Positions 16,222-24,632 of a stretch of 64,000 bases of DNA are shown here, in pieces (the first letter of the stretch is position 1; each line of letters begins with the position of its first letter). Under the pieces are notes generated by a model. It was not told where the DNA came from and ran no database searches. It saw only the letters and a program-made list of their open reading frames with translations. The stretch lies in assembly GCF_024584705.1 (NCBI RefSeq), contig NZ_CP097384.1, forward strand, positions 62,001 to 126,000. The letters run 5' to 3'. Position numbers and translations under genes: made by a program. Origin of the DNA: Blastopirellula sp. J2-11. Lineage in GTDB: Bacteria; Planctomycetota; Planctomycetia; Pirellulales; Pirellulaceae.

Positions 16222-17430
16222 ATGATCCTGCTACCAGTTAGAATCACCAGCGTGATCCAGAAAACCTCGACCCCGTCGTTGACGGCGGCCGCTTCGATCA
16301 AGGAAGAGTCTTTGTCGATCATCGGCGGACCGAACTACCAACAGCGCGAAGCGATCTTGCTCGCACCCTATGCGATGTTCAGCGCGGATACGCGCGGACG
16401 AAATGTCGTCGAAACGGATCAGCCTTACCGCAGTCCTTTTCAGCGCGACCGGGATCGCGTTGTTCATTCGAGCGCCTATCGTCGGCTGAGTGACAAAACC
16501 CAAGTTTTTTCAGGGGTTAGCGACTATCACCGGACTCGCCTGACCCACACGATCGAAGTTGCGTCGGTAGCGCGAACCATGGGGCGCGTCTTTCGCTTGA
16601 ACGAAGACCTGGTCGAAGCGTTGGCCCATTTGCACGACATCGGCCATCCCCCGTATGGACATTCGGGAGAAGATGTTCTGGCCGAGTGCATGTCGGCGGT
16701 CGGCGGATTCTCGCACAATCAGTTTGGTCTGGTCTTGGTCGACCAGTTGGAGACCCGTTCTCCGGCCTATGACGGCTTGAACCTAACGCAAGAGGTGCTC
16801 GACAGTCAGCGGACGCGCATTGACAAGACCGGCGTCGCGCCGCAATCTCCGCTGTTTGAAGCCCAAATCGTGGAAGCGGCCGACAGCGTGACGTATGATG
16901 CGCATGACGTGGATGACGCGGTCAAAGTGGGACTCGTGCGGATCGAGCAAGTTCTCGAACTGCCGTTGGTCCGGCGCTGCCACCAACAGGCGAGTGAGCG
17001 CTATGGCCGCGTTGAAGGGAGCGTGCTGAGAAAGATGATCGTTCATGAACTAATCGATCTTCAGGTGCGTAACGTAATTGAGAACATCGGCGCAGCGCTG
17101 GCCGAGAACCCGCCGCAAAGTGCGGTCGAGGTGCAATCGCGGGCGCCCCTGGTCACGATGAGCGCCGACTTATTGGCGGAGAAACGCGAGCTCGAGAAAT
17201 TTCTGTATCACGAAGTCTATCGACATCCAGCGATCGTTCAATTTCGAGAGCAGGTGCAGCATCAACTAACAACGATGTATCGTGGCTATTTGCAGCATCC
17301 GGAGTGGTTGCCTGCCAAGATTGCGAATCGTCTGGACCAATGGGGCCGTGAGCGAGCGGCTGGGTACTATTTGGCGACTATGACCGATACTTATTGTACA
17401 AATGAGTTTAAAAAGCGATTCGGCTCCTGA
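16222..17430 (+). CDS. dgt: Deoxyguanosinetriphosphate triphosphohydrolase-like protein
   Basis: 402 residues. The family start REAILLAPYAMFSADTRGR (residues 42-60) and PFQRDRDRVVHSSAYRRLSD (72-91) are clear; the HD domain follows with RLTHTIEV (His109) and LHDIGHPPYGHSGE (His138-Asp139). AQIVEAADSVTYDAHDVDDA is the distal metal-binding segment. These enzymes cleave dNTPs to nucleosides plus triphosphate and so trim the dNTP pool. The start is uncertain: the first 35 residues are not conserved, and a GTG at 16252 is an alternative. No operon partner is seen. Confidence 0.9.
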   Translation: MILLPVRITSVIQKTSTPSLTAAASIKEESLSIIGGPNYQQREAILLAPYAMFSADTRGRNVVETDQPYRSPFQRDRDRVVHSSAYRRLSDKTQVFSGVSDYHRTRLTHTIEVASVARTMGRVFRLNEDLVEALAHLHDIGHPPYGHSGEDVLAECMSAVGGFSHNQFGLVLVDQLETRSPAYDGLNLTQEVLDSQRTRIDKTGVAPQSPLFEAQIVEAADSVTYDAHDVDDAVKVGLVRIEQVLELPLVRRCHQQASERYGRVEGSVLRKMIVHELIDLQVRNVIENIGAALAENPPQSAVEVQSRAPLVTMSADLLAEKRELEKFLYHEVYRHPAIVQFREQVQHQLTTMYRGYLQHPEWLPAKIANRLDQWGRERAAGYYLATMTDTYCTNEFKKRFGS

Positions 17431-17561
17431 CGCCCTTGGGGGGTGACTTATAGTCTAGTCATCCGCTAGAATGTCAGGTTGGAACGGAACAGAGACACCT
17501 CTTACACTTTGATGCCGCACGGTTCATGCACTCTGCTGCGCGGCGATAGGCGACGGGCACT

Positions 17562-18650
17562 ATGGCTCTCCTCATTCTGCGTTGTATTTTTCTCCTAGTT
17601 GCGGCAGGCGTTGGCGTCTCGATCATTACGGTCAATGACTTCGCGAGTACTGCGCGCAATCAGCCGTTTTTCACCTTTACCGGCGTGATGCTGATCGCGA
17701 TTTTCATCATCGGGATGGATGTCGCGTTCAAACGCAAACGGTACGACACGATCAGCGGCGTCTATTTTGGGCTGTTGGTCGGTCTGTTTTTGACCTACAT
17801 CCTGGGCTTAGCGATTCAGCCGTTTTTCCCGGCGGATGAAATGGGCGCCACCGGCGGTCCGCAGCGTGCGGTGCAGTTGGTGGTCGGCATGGTGCTCTGC
17901 TATGCCTGCATTAGCTTGGTGCTGCAAACCAAAGACGACTTCCGCTTCATTGTGCCTTACGTCGAATTCTCGAAAGACGTCAAAGGTTTGAAGCCCTACA
18001 TTCTGGATACCAGCGTGGTGATCGACGGGCGCATCGCTGACGTCGTCGAAACGCAACTCTTCGACAACCAACTGATCATGCCGCGCTTTGTGCTGGCCGA
18101 ACTGCAAGCGATCGCCGACAGCGGCGACAAGCTGAAGCGCAGCCGCGGACGTCGCGGGCTCGACATCTTGAATCGTCTCCGCAATCACGAAGCGGTCGAC
18201 CTGAAGATTCATGATCGCGAAACGCCAGAAATGGACGGGCAGCCGGTCGACATGAAACTGGTGCTGCTCGCCAAAGGCATGGAAGGCAAGATCGTCACCG
18301 GCGATTACAACCTGAACAAAGTAGCGCGGCTGCACAATGTGGAAGTGATCAATCTGAACGATGTCGCCAACGCGCTGAAGCCGGTCTTCTTGCCGGGCGA
18401 GCAATTGGTCGTACGCGTCGTCAAACGAGGCGAAGAAGAGACCCAAGGGGTTGGCTACTTGGACGATGGCACGATGATCGTCATCGAAGGTGGCCGCGAC
18501 CATATCGGTCAAAGCGTACAGATCTTGGTGACCAGCGTCTTGCAAACGAGCGCCGGACGCATGATCTTTGGTCGTTACGAAACGGTTGTCGGCGGCGGCA
18601 ACGCGCCGGAGACTCCCAATCGTCCGCGACCTGCCGAATCGAAAGCGTAA
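17562..18650 (+). CDS. Membrane protein with PIN and TRAM domains (YacL-like)
   Basis: 362 residues. Four hydrophobic helices occupy residues 1-125. The PIN nuclease domain follows: KPYILDTSVVIDGRIADV (Asp149, Asp155), a middle GLDILNRL block and IVTGDYNLNKVARLHNVEVI with the acidic cluster. The last 70 residues form a TRAM domain (PGEQLVVRVVKRGEEETQGV, DGTMIVIEGGRDHIGQSVQI), a nucleic-acid-binding beta barrel. The order TM-PIN-TRAM is that of YacL-type proteins, whose RNase role is poorly known. It ends just before a terminator at 18681. Confidence 0.92.
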   Translation: MALLILRCIFLLVAAGVGVSIITVNDFASTARNQPFFTFTGVMLIAIFIIGMDVAFKRKRYDTISGVYFGLLVGLFLTYILGLAIQPFFPADEMGATGGPQRAVQLVVGMVLCYACISLVLQTKDDFRFIVPYVEFSKDVKGLKPYILDTSVVIDGRIADVVETQLFDNQLIMPRFVLAELQAIADSGDKLKRSRGRRGLDILNRLRNHEAVDLKIHDRETPEMDGQPVDMKLVLLAKGMEGKIVTGDYNLNKVARLHNVEVINLNDVANALKPVFLPGEQLVVRVVKRGEEETQGVGYLDDGTMIVIEGGRDHIGQSVQILVTSVLQTSAGRMIFGRYETVVGGGNAPETPNRPRPAESKA

Positions 18651-18672
18651 TTCGCTTTCACTCGACCACTTA

Positions 18673-19314
18673 CTACTCCAGACCCGCTGCTTCCGGCGGG
18701 TCTTTTTTCGTGTGCGACGGTTTGTCGTCGCGTTGTCGTTTGCTTGCTTGATCGGCGTAATAGGCGATCGCGGCGCCGAGACCGCCGATCCATAGGATGG
18801 ATAAAATTTTCATGGTGGCGATATAGCTCACGCGATCGGGCTGTATCGGCAACACCGACTTGCTAATGCCAAAGTTTTGTACGCGCCGTAGCGGCATTGT
18901 CCCGCGATCAAGCACGTTTCCGTCTTTGTCTTTCTTGACATAGTGGACGCGATCCGCGTCTTGCGGATCGAGTGAAAAAGTGGTTAGCCCGTCATACTCG
19001 GGCACATAGCCGTTCAGCAAATAGCGCTGGACGTTGTCGGCCATCGCTGCAGAGAAGGTGGGGATCGTTCTCGCCGATTTCCGCTGCGAATCATCCCAGT
19101 AGTAGGCGCCAAGCGTTGCGATGAGAAATCCGATGTAGAGCGATCGGAGCGAGCCGCGACAGCCGATCGCCAGGCAAGCGGCGACTAGCAGCAGAGCTGG
19201 CCAAAGCAATTGGAGAAATTCGACGAGCATCGGCGTCGGATAACGCAGCGCCGTTAAACTGCCGCAGACCAGTGCGGTGAAGATGGCGAGCGTGCGTAGT
19301 GAGAATTGCGGCAT
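18673..19314 (-). CDS. Planctomycete membrane protein of unknown function
   Basis: 213 residues. The start MPQFSLRTLAIFTALVCGSL belongs to a class of small planctomycete membrane proteins that begin FSLRTLL or similar. Two to three N-terminal helices (residues 8-70), a soluble domain rich in Asp/Lys (VHYVKKDKDGNVLDRGTMPL), and a last helix (MKILSILWIGGLGAAIAYYA) before a basic tail. No known domain. Its 3' end overlaps the terminator of the convergent PIN-TRAM gene. Confidence 0.75.
   Translation of the reverse strand: MPQFSLRTLAIFTALVCGSLTALRYPTPMLVEFLQLLWPALLLVAACLAIGCRGSLRSLYIGFLIATLGAYYWDDSQRKSARTIPTFSAAMADNVQRYLLNGYVPEYDGLTTFSLDPQDADRVHYVKKDKDGNVLDRGTMPLRRVQNFGISKSVLPIQPDRVSYIATMKILSILWIGGLGAAIAYYADQASKRQRDDKPSHTKKDPPEAAGLE
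18681..18708 (+). terminator. Intrinsic terminator inside the end of the convergent gene
   Basis: GACCCGC (18681-18687) and GCGGGTC (18696-18702), followed by TTTTTT. It ends the PIN-TRAM gene (stop at 18650) and lies within the last 12 codons of the minus-strand gene 18673-19314. Confidence 0.85.
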
Positions 19315-19410
19315 GTCGTTTCCCTCTGCGGCAAAAATCAGGCCGCGCTTCGGCGCGTGACAATTTTGATTGTCGCCGATTGCGGCCGATGATGCGAGAA
19401 ATTTATTCGC

Positions 19411-19854
19411 TCAATGCCCGGCGGCGGTCAGCACTTCTTCCAGGCGCTGACTTACTCCTAATTCGTCCGCCCAACGACGCAGATAGACGAGATTCAAAGT
19501 GGATTGGATTTCTGCAATGCGCAGCGCATCGCGAATTTGCCGCTCCGATTCCGAAATAGCGGCCCACTCAAGCTTACTGAGAAGAATGTCTTCCGCCGAT
19601 GCGATCATCGATTGCACGCCTAATATTTCGGCGGGAACGCGGCGGGCGAACTCGGATCGACGGAAGGGACGATTCTTTCACACGATCAGATCTCCCTTTT
19701 GTCCCGTCGAGTTGTCAATGACGTTGAACATCCCTCGGCAGGCGAGCGCCTGATGGGCCGCGTCATCGCCATTTGAATTGGATGCGATTCAGGGGTCGTG
19801 TCGGCGGGAATCATCCACTTATCTTCGCAAGCATTCGCTAGCAGCGGGAACTGG
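19411..19854 (-). pseudogene. Decayed nucleotidyltransferase-like gene (DUF6036/AbiEii type)
   Basis: The minus-strand translation carries a coherent family pattern split over two frames. From 19731: MFNVIDNSTGQKGDLIV, a TGA stop at 19680-19678, KNRPFRRSEFARRVPAE, and then ASAEDILLSKLEWAAISESE, RQIRDALRIAEIQ and YLRRWADELGV up to the stop at 19411. The position of the TGA is where Trp or Phe (TGG/TTT) is expected (DLIVxKNRPF). Upstream a frame change at about 19755-19770 is needed to join LLANACEDKWMIPADTTPE. The ILxKLEW and SExQxRD motifs are those of nucleotidyltransferase-like toxins and enzymes. The N terminus with the catalytic GG/DxD part is missing. Confidence 0.65.
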
Positions 19855-19988
19855 TAATTTGCGGTGATTACGTGAACAAAGAAGCATAGAAAAATTTCCA
19901 TCGATCTTGGTCGGATGGAACCGCGATAAGTGATTAGTCTGCGAAGTTTAGACCATCGTTATGTCGCCCCTTTACGATTGACTGCATC

Positions 19989-22379
19989 TTGAGACTCTCC
20001 CTCGGCAATTCTTCTTCGACCTATTGCTTCCTACGCGCGATCGCCTGCATCGTCGTGCTATCGCTAGCGGCGCCTGCTAGCGCCCAGCAACAGAACGATG
20101 AAATCCAGCCCGGCGTGATCTCTGGGACATCGACCTTCGCCAGTCCCTATTCGAACGGGCTATGGGGAGAGTATTTTCCTCGCGTCTCGGTCCAGCATCG
20201 AACCGAAGGCGCCGGCTACGATTATTCGTTTACTGACTTTCGCGCTTGGGTTCCGTTGTACGAATCGTATGACGCGAAGTCGCTTACCTTCTTTGACGGC
20301 GCCTTCCTGCTGGCGAATGACCAAAACGTCGGCATGAATGCGGTCGTGGGGCAACGGTTTTACTCTGACAACTATGGCCGCACCTTCGGCGGTTACGTCG
20401 GCTACGACAATCGTGACACCGGTAATCAAACGGTCGGGCAGGTCGTGACCGGCTTCGAGTCGCTCGGCCAGATCGACTTTCGCGTGAACGGATATTTCCC
20501 GACCTCGACCGATCCTACACAGAGCGGAGCATCTGGCTTCCTTGACCCCACTTACGTCGGATACAACATTCAACTGACGCAGCTAACGCAATACGAAGTT
20601 GCGATGAAAGGGTTTGACGCCGAGTTGGGCGGCGCGCTGCCGCATGTCGGCGACTATCTGCGCGCCTACCTGGGCACGTACAACTTTCAAGGCTCCGGTT
20701 CGCCGCAAGCTTGGGGCTGGAAGACGCGCTTCGAGAGTCACGTTACCGATCGAATGCGGTTTTATCTGACGGTCAGCGACGATCAGGTGTTCGATACCAA
20801 CGTCGTCTTTGGCGCCGCTTTCTTCTTTCCGGGAAGTTCGGCACGCCGCGTTCCGCAATACGACAGCTATGTCAACAAGATGGACGAACCGATCATTCGC
20901 AACGAAGCGGTCGTCGTCAACAAGATCAGTCAGTCGCAGTTGGTCAATGCAACCAATACCGTTACCGGCGCCGATCAGCATGTGATTCACGTCGATCCTG
21001 ACGCGGTCGCGATGGGCGATGGCACCGTCGAGAATCCGTACAACGCGCTGCAATTGGCTCAGGCCGGCTCGCAGCCTAACGATATTATCTTTGTGCACCC
21101 GCGAGCCGACAACACCGCGACCAACCTGACGCAGTCGTTCGTGTTGCAAGAGAATCAACGATTGTTGGGTTCCACCACGCAGCACATGTTTACGGCGACG
21201 CAGGGAACGTTTGATCTGCCTGGTTACGAAGCAGGCAATCGGCCGACGCTTGATTCAGCAGGCGTCGGCGTCACGCTGGCCAACAACAACGAAGTTTCGG
21301 GCTTTCGTTTTAGCAATACCGGCGGCGACTCAATCGCCGGCAGCGGCATCAACGGCTTCAATATCAATAACAACCAGTTCGAGCACTTTGGCGCTTTCGG
21401 CGAGGCGAGCGTTTACATCGACAACGCCAGCGGAATTGGCGTGATTCGTGACAATACCGTCTCCAATACCGCCAGCAGCGGCGACAGCGGCTTCTATGTC
21501 GAGCTGGGCGGTACGTCCGATTTGCTGATCACCGATAACACATTGACGCGCCAGTTCAGCGTTGGCGGCGACAATGCAATCGAAGTGGACGTCTTGTCCG
21601 GCGTCAACGCGACCGTGAACATCACCAACAACGAACTGAGCAACTTCGTTACCGCATCAGGCCACGGCATCGAACTCTATTCGGAAGGTAACTTGACCGG
21701 TAATATCTCTGGCAATACGGTCTATCAAGGTCTGACCGCCTCGGTGCTGGACTATGGCATCTTCGCGGAAATCGCCGATGGAACTTCCACGCTAACGATT
21801 AACAGCAACACCATCGGTACGATCGCCTCCGCGGAAGCTCTCGATAGCGGCATCCACGTCCTGGTCGGAACGACCGGCGATACGACCACTTACATCACCA
21901 ACAATACGGTGAGCGACTTCCTCACCGCCGGCGTTTTCAATGAAGGCATCGCCTATGATATCACCGGCGCGGGAGGAACGCATGGCTTGGTATTGACCGG
22001 CAACACCGTAGCGCATTCGATTGCGAACGTCGCCAGCGACGGCTTGTTCGTCCGCGTCGACAGCGGCTCTACGCTGAACGCCAATGTGCAAAATAATACG
22101 CTCTCGGCCAGCTTTTTGGGTAATTCGGGCGAATTTAGAGCGATCAACGGCTCGACGCTCAACATGCGAATGCTGAACAATGTCGGCGGCAACGATATCG
22201 CAATCGCCAGCACGGCCGGAAGCAACGTCTTCTTCGAAGTCTTCGGCGGTCAAACGGTTCCCAATCCTCTGGTCACGAGCGATATCACCAGCCAAAATAC
22301 GGTCGGCGGCGCAAGCATCGCCACCCCCGGCGGTACGGCGACCCGGGTCGCCCCCAACAGCTTGCCAATTCCGGAGTAA
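19989..22379 (+). CDS. Surface protein: inverse-autotransporter-like barrel plus parallel beta-helix
   Basis: About 796 residues from a TTG at 19989, the only start that includes the signal peptide (FLRAIACIVVLSLAAPASAQ). Residues about 55-275 look like a barrel domain of the intimin/invasin type: alternating pattern with NVGMNAVVGQRFYSDNYG, GGYVGYDNRDTGNQTVGQ, GFDAELGGALPHVGDYLRAY and WGWKTRFESHVTDRMRFYL. Residues about 320-760 are a parallel beta-helix: pectate-lyase-like start (DGTVENPYNALQLAQAGS) and then about 15 turns marked by NNTVSD, GNTVY or DNTLTR-type Asn ladders. The barrel would sit in the outer membrane and expose the helix. No operon partner. Confidence 0.8.
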   Translation: MRLSLGNSSSTYCFLRAIACIVVLSLAAPASAQQQNDEIQPGVISGTSTFASPYSNGLWGEYFPRVSVQHRTEGAGYDYSFTDFRAWVPLYESYDAKSLTFFDGAFLLANDQNVGMNAVVGQRFYSDNYGRTFGGYVGYDNRDTGNQTVGQVVTGFESLGQIDFRVNGYFPTSTDPTQSGASGFLDPTYVGYNIQLTQLTQYEVAMKGFDAELGGALPHVGDYLRAYLGTYNFQGSGSPQAWGWKTRFESHVTDRMRFYLTVSDDQVFDTNVVFGAAFFFPGSSARRVPQYDSYVNKMDEPIIRNEAVVVNKISQSQLVNATNTVTGADQHVIHVDPDAVAMGDGTVENPYNALQLAQAGSQPNDIIFVHPRADNTATNLTQSFVLQENQRLLGSTTQHMFTATQGTFDLPGYEAGNRPTLDSAGVGVTLANNNEVSGFRFSNTGGDSIAGSGINGFNINNNQFEHFGAFGEASVYIDNASGIGVIRDNTVSNTASSGDSGFYVELGGTSDLLITDNTLTRQFSVGGDNAIEVDVLSGVNATVNITNNELSNFVTASGHGIELYSEGNLTGNISGNTVYQGLTASVLDYGIFAEIADGTSTLTINSNTIGTIASAEALDSGIHVLVGTTGDTTTYITNNTVSDFLTAGVFNEGIAYDITGAGGTHGLVLTGNTVAHSIANVASDGLFVRVDSGSTLNANVQNNTLSASFLGNSGEFRAINGSTLNMRMLNNVGGNDIAIASTAGSNVFFEVFGGQTVPNPLVTSDITSQNTVGGASIATPGGTATRVAPNSLPIPE

Positions 22380-22388
22380 ACTATCGTA

Positions 22389-22407
22389 CGGCAGGCCGTG
22401 CCTGCCG
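22389..22407. repeat. Small palindrome after the surface protein gene
   Basis: CGGCAGG (22389-22395), loop CCGTG, CCTGCCG (22401-22407), perfect 7-bp stem. A second GGCAGG...CCTGCC motif follows at about 22457-22472. No T-run follows. It starts 10 bases after the stop at 22379 and may close that transcript. Confidence 0.5.
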
Positions 22408-22497
22408 CGCAGCTCAAGCAAAGCCGGTTTCACGATGTCGCTCGAGCGATTCGTCGGCAGGCAGGACCTGCCCTCCAACTTGCGGAGACCTATCGCC

Positions 22498-23280
22498 ATG
22501 TTCACCACCAGCGAATTCTCCCGCGTCAGCGGGCTCTCGATCGAGATGTTACGACTACTCGGGACGCAGGAAGTGCTGGTTCCGGCCCAGCCGGATGATG
22601 ACGAAGAGCTGGTCGCCTACGACCAGTCGCAGCTGCCGATCGCTCGGGCGATCTATCATCTGGGCAAGATCCAAGTGCCGCTCGAGCGGATGAAGTCGCT
22701 CTTTTCGCAAAACTCTGGCAAGATCGATATCGCGACCCTCTTAACTCAACAAGAGCAAGCTCCGCTGCCGGTCAAAAAGATCAAAAAGATTATCGCCCAA
22801 GAGGCCGCAATCGAAGCGCTCTGCTCGCAAAACGATGCAGACATCGAAGAGAGCAAAGTCGATCGGCTGCTGATCGCCGGCATCCGGATGCAGGGGAAGT
22901 ATACGGACTGCGGTAAAGCGTACGGCAAAATTGGCTGGCAATACGGACGCCAATTGAGTGGTCCGGCCATGATGCTCCACTACGATAAAGAGTACAAAGA
23001 AACCGACGCCGATTTCGAGGCCTGCTTTCCGATTCGCAAGGGAGACTCCAAAAAGGGGATCGAGGTCCACGAGTTGCAGGGCGGGCGCCTTGTCTCGCTG
23101 CTGCACCGCGGCCCGTACGAGACGCTGGCCGGCTCGTACGCGCGATTGCTCCGCTACGTTCGGGCTCGCCATCCGGGCTATCTGTTGCCGACGCGAGAGA
23201 CCTACGTCAAGGGGCCCGGCTGGCTCTTTCGGGGTGACCCCGAAAAGTATTTGACCGAGCTGCAGATACTGGTAGCGTAG
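22498..23280 (+). CDS. MerR-type regulator with GyrI-like effector-binding domain
   Basis: The ATG at 22498 follows CGGAGACC; the frame is open further upstream through the preceding gene's end. 260 residues. The N terminus (MFTTSEFSRVSGLSIEMLRL) is a MerR-like winged-helix start, and residues 45-75 (LPIARAIYHLGKIQVPLERM) continue it. From residue 120 the AraC/GyrI-type effector domain follows: GKIGWQYGRQLSGPAMMLHY, ETDADFEACFPIRKG, VHELQGGRLVSLLHRGPYE and GYLLPTRETYVKGPGW. It resembles BmrR/TipAL regulators, which bind small hydrophobic ligands. Target genes are not evident. The usual MerR Tyr-Arg-Tyr wing is weak here. Confidence 0.8.
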   Translation: MFTTSEFSRVSGLSIEMLRLLGTQEVLVPAQPDDDEELVAYDQSQLPIARAIYHLGKIQVPLERMKSLFSQNSGKIDIATLLTQQEQAPLPVKKIKKIIAQEAAIEALCSQNDADIEESKVDRLLIAGIRMQGKYTDCGKAYGKIGWQYGRQLSGPAMMLHYDKEYKETDADFEACFPIRKGDSKKGIEVHELQGGRLVSLLHRGPYETLAGSYARLLRYVRARHPGYLLPTRETYVKGPGWLFRGDPEKYLTELQILVA

Positions 23281-23421
23281 AAAACTGGCCAGGGAAACCG
23301 CTTACGACGACAGACAGGGAAAAATCACCAAAAACTTCTACTTAACGCGTGCCTCGGTCGATGTTATCTTGAGATCATTCGGAAGCGGCATTCTTCTCAC
23401 CCCCAAACCGTCGCAGTCGCC

Positions 23422-23829
23422 ATGCCTATTGTTAAGTTCGTCAAAGAGAAGAAAGAGATCGAAGTCCCTGAGGGCTCCAATCTCCGCCAGGTGGCGCTCC
23501 AGGCAGGCGTCAACGTCCACCAAGGGGTGAACGGCATCGGCGCCGGGGTCAACAAGGTCCTCAATTGTCACGGCTTGGGGCAATGCGGCACTTGTCGCGT
23601 TTTGATCACCAAGGGGATTGAAAACGCCAGTCCCATGCGCATGATGGAGAAAGTAAAGTTTACGGTTCCCGTCGGGCCGTATCTGCCGATTCCCGATCCG
23701 ATCGCTTGTCTCGCCTATATCGGCAACGAAGAGACGATGCGGCTTTCGTGTCAAACCAAAGTGCTGGGAGACATGGAAGTCGAGACGGGTCCCGAGTTGA
23801 ATCTCTTCGGCGAAAATTTCTTCAGCTAA
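23422..23829 (+). CDS. 2Fe-2S ferredoxin
   Basis: 135 residues. Cys49, Cys55, Cys58 (in NCHGLGQCGTCRVLI) and Cys110 (RLSCQTKV) give the plant-type C-x5-C-x2-C...C ligand set. The N terminus (MPIVKFVKEKKEIEVPEGSN) is the usual beta-grasp start. The stretch between, about 50 residues, is longer than in simple ferredoxins. It presumably carries electrons in the cytoplasm; the partner is unknown. It lies 17 bases upstream of a PII-like gene, an arrangement that suggests co-transcription. Confidence 0.9.
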   Translation: MPIVKFVKEKKEIEVPEGSNLRQVALQAGVNVHQGVNGIGAGVNKVLNCHGLGQCGTCRVLITKGIENASPMRMMEKVKFTVPVGPYLPIPDPIACLAYIGNEETMRLSCQTKVLGDMEVETGPELNLFGENFFS

Positions 23830-23846
23830 TTTCGCCGAGTCTGAGC

Positions 23847-24200
23847 GTGAAACAAGTCATCGCTATCGTGAAGCCTTATCTGGCCGAAAAGGTCTTGGAA
23901 GAGTTGAGCCGCGCGCCGATCGAAGCGCTCAACGTTCGCGAAGTGAAAGGCTTCGGCCGGCAGAAAAGCTATCTCGACGAATACAGCGACAGCGAATACG
24001 GCCAAACCTTCTTGCCCAAAGTCGAGATCACCATCTGGCTAGACGATTACCGCTCGGAAGAAACGATCCGCCGCATCGTGCAAGTCGCGCGCAGCGGACG
24101 CATGGGAGACGGCAAGATCTTCGTCCTCCCCGCGATGAGCGCCGGTGAAGCGATCGACATCGCATCGACGCCGGTCACGACTGGGAAGAAGAAGAAGTAG
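23847..24200 (+). CDS. PII-like nitrogen-regulatory protein
   Basis: Begins at the GTG at 23847 (17 bases after the ferredoxin stop). 117 residues: MKQVIAIVKPYLAEKVLEEL, then NVREVKGFGRQKSYLDEYSD, SEYGQTFLPKVEITIWLDD and RSGRMGDGKIFVLPAMSA. These are the PII blocks: the T-loop lies between GFGRQK and FLPKVEI, and GRMGDGKIFV is the ATP/P-loop B region. The T-loop has Tyr within SDSEYGQ where a classical GlnB has Tyr51. It is a trimeric sensor by family analogy; the C-terminal Lys tail (TTGKKKK) is unusual. The partner ferredoxin gene is upstream. Confidence 0.85.
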   Translation: MKQVIAIVKPYLAEKVLEELSRAPIEALNVREVKGFGRQKSYLDEYSDSEYGQTFLPKVEITIWLDDYRSEETIRRIVQVARSGRMGDGKIFVLPAMSAGEAIDIASTPVTTGKKKK

Positions 24201-24280
24201 GGCGCACCCAAGCGGCTCTATCGCGACGCCGTCCCTGCGGAAAAATATTCTAGCGTTTGGTCCTTCGCTTCCAAGGATTC

Positions 24281-24540
24281 TTGGCTCTCAAAAAGTGTCT
24301 CTTGACGAAGCGCACAGATCTGATTTCGCCCACAAAAATCGTAGGGTGGGTGGAGAAAACCGCGATCAAATTCCGCCGCCAACAATCGACACGATCGGTT
24401 TGCGCAACCCACTTAAGACCCCAGTGTCGCCTTTCGCTCCGCGAAAGTAGCGTCCTATAGCTCGCGCTGCTTTCGCGGAGCGAAAGGCGACTATGGACCA
24501 GCCGCGTTGGCTCTCAAAATTGTCTCTTGACGAAGCGCAC
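24281..24540. repeat. Intergenic repeats: direct copies around a palindrome
   Basis: Two direct copies of TTGGCTCTCAAAA..GTCTCTTGACGAAGCGCAC lie at 24281-24315 and 24507-24540 (about 34 bases, one-base length change). Between them is a palindrome, TCGCCTTTCGCTCCGCGAAA... (24427-24452) and its near-perfect reverse complement (24465-24490), with a 12-base loop. The 432-base gap between the PII gene and the ATPase gene holds nothing else I can support. Confidence 0.8.
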
Positions 24541-24632
24541 GGAGTTGGGGTCGACTACAAAAACTGTCGGTTTCGCGGCGGTTTTTCGCTGCGCGGGTTT
24601 GCTGTTTGGACTTTTCGTGGGGGACAATTTGC

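Noticed and set aside
24281-24540. Considered a CRISPR array because of the direct repeats
   Set aside because: Only two repeat copies, 226 bases apart, without regular spacers or cas genes.
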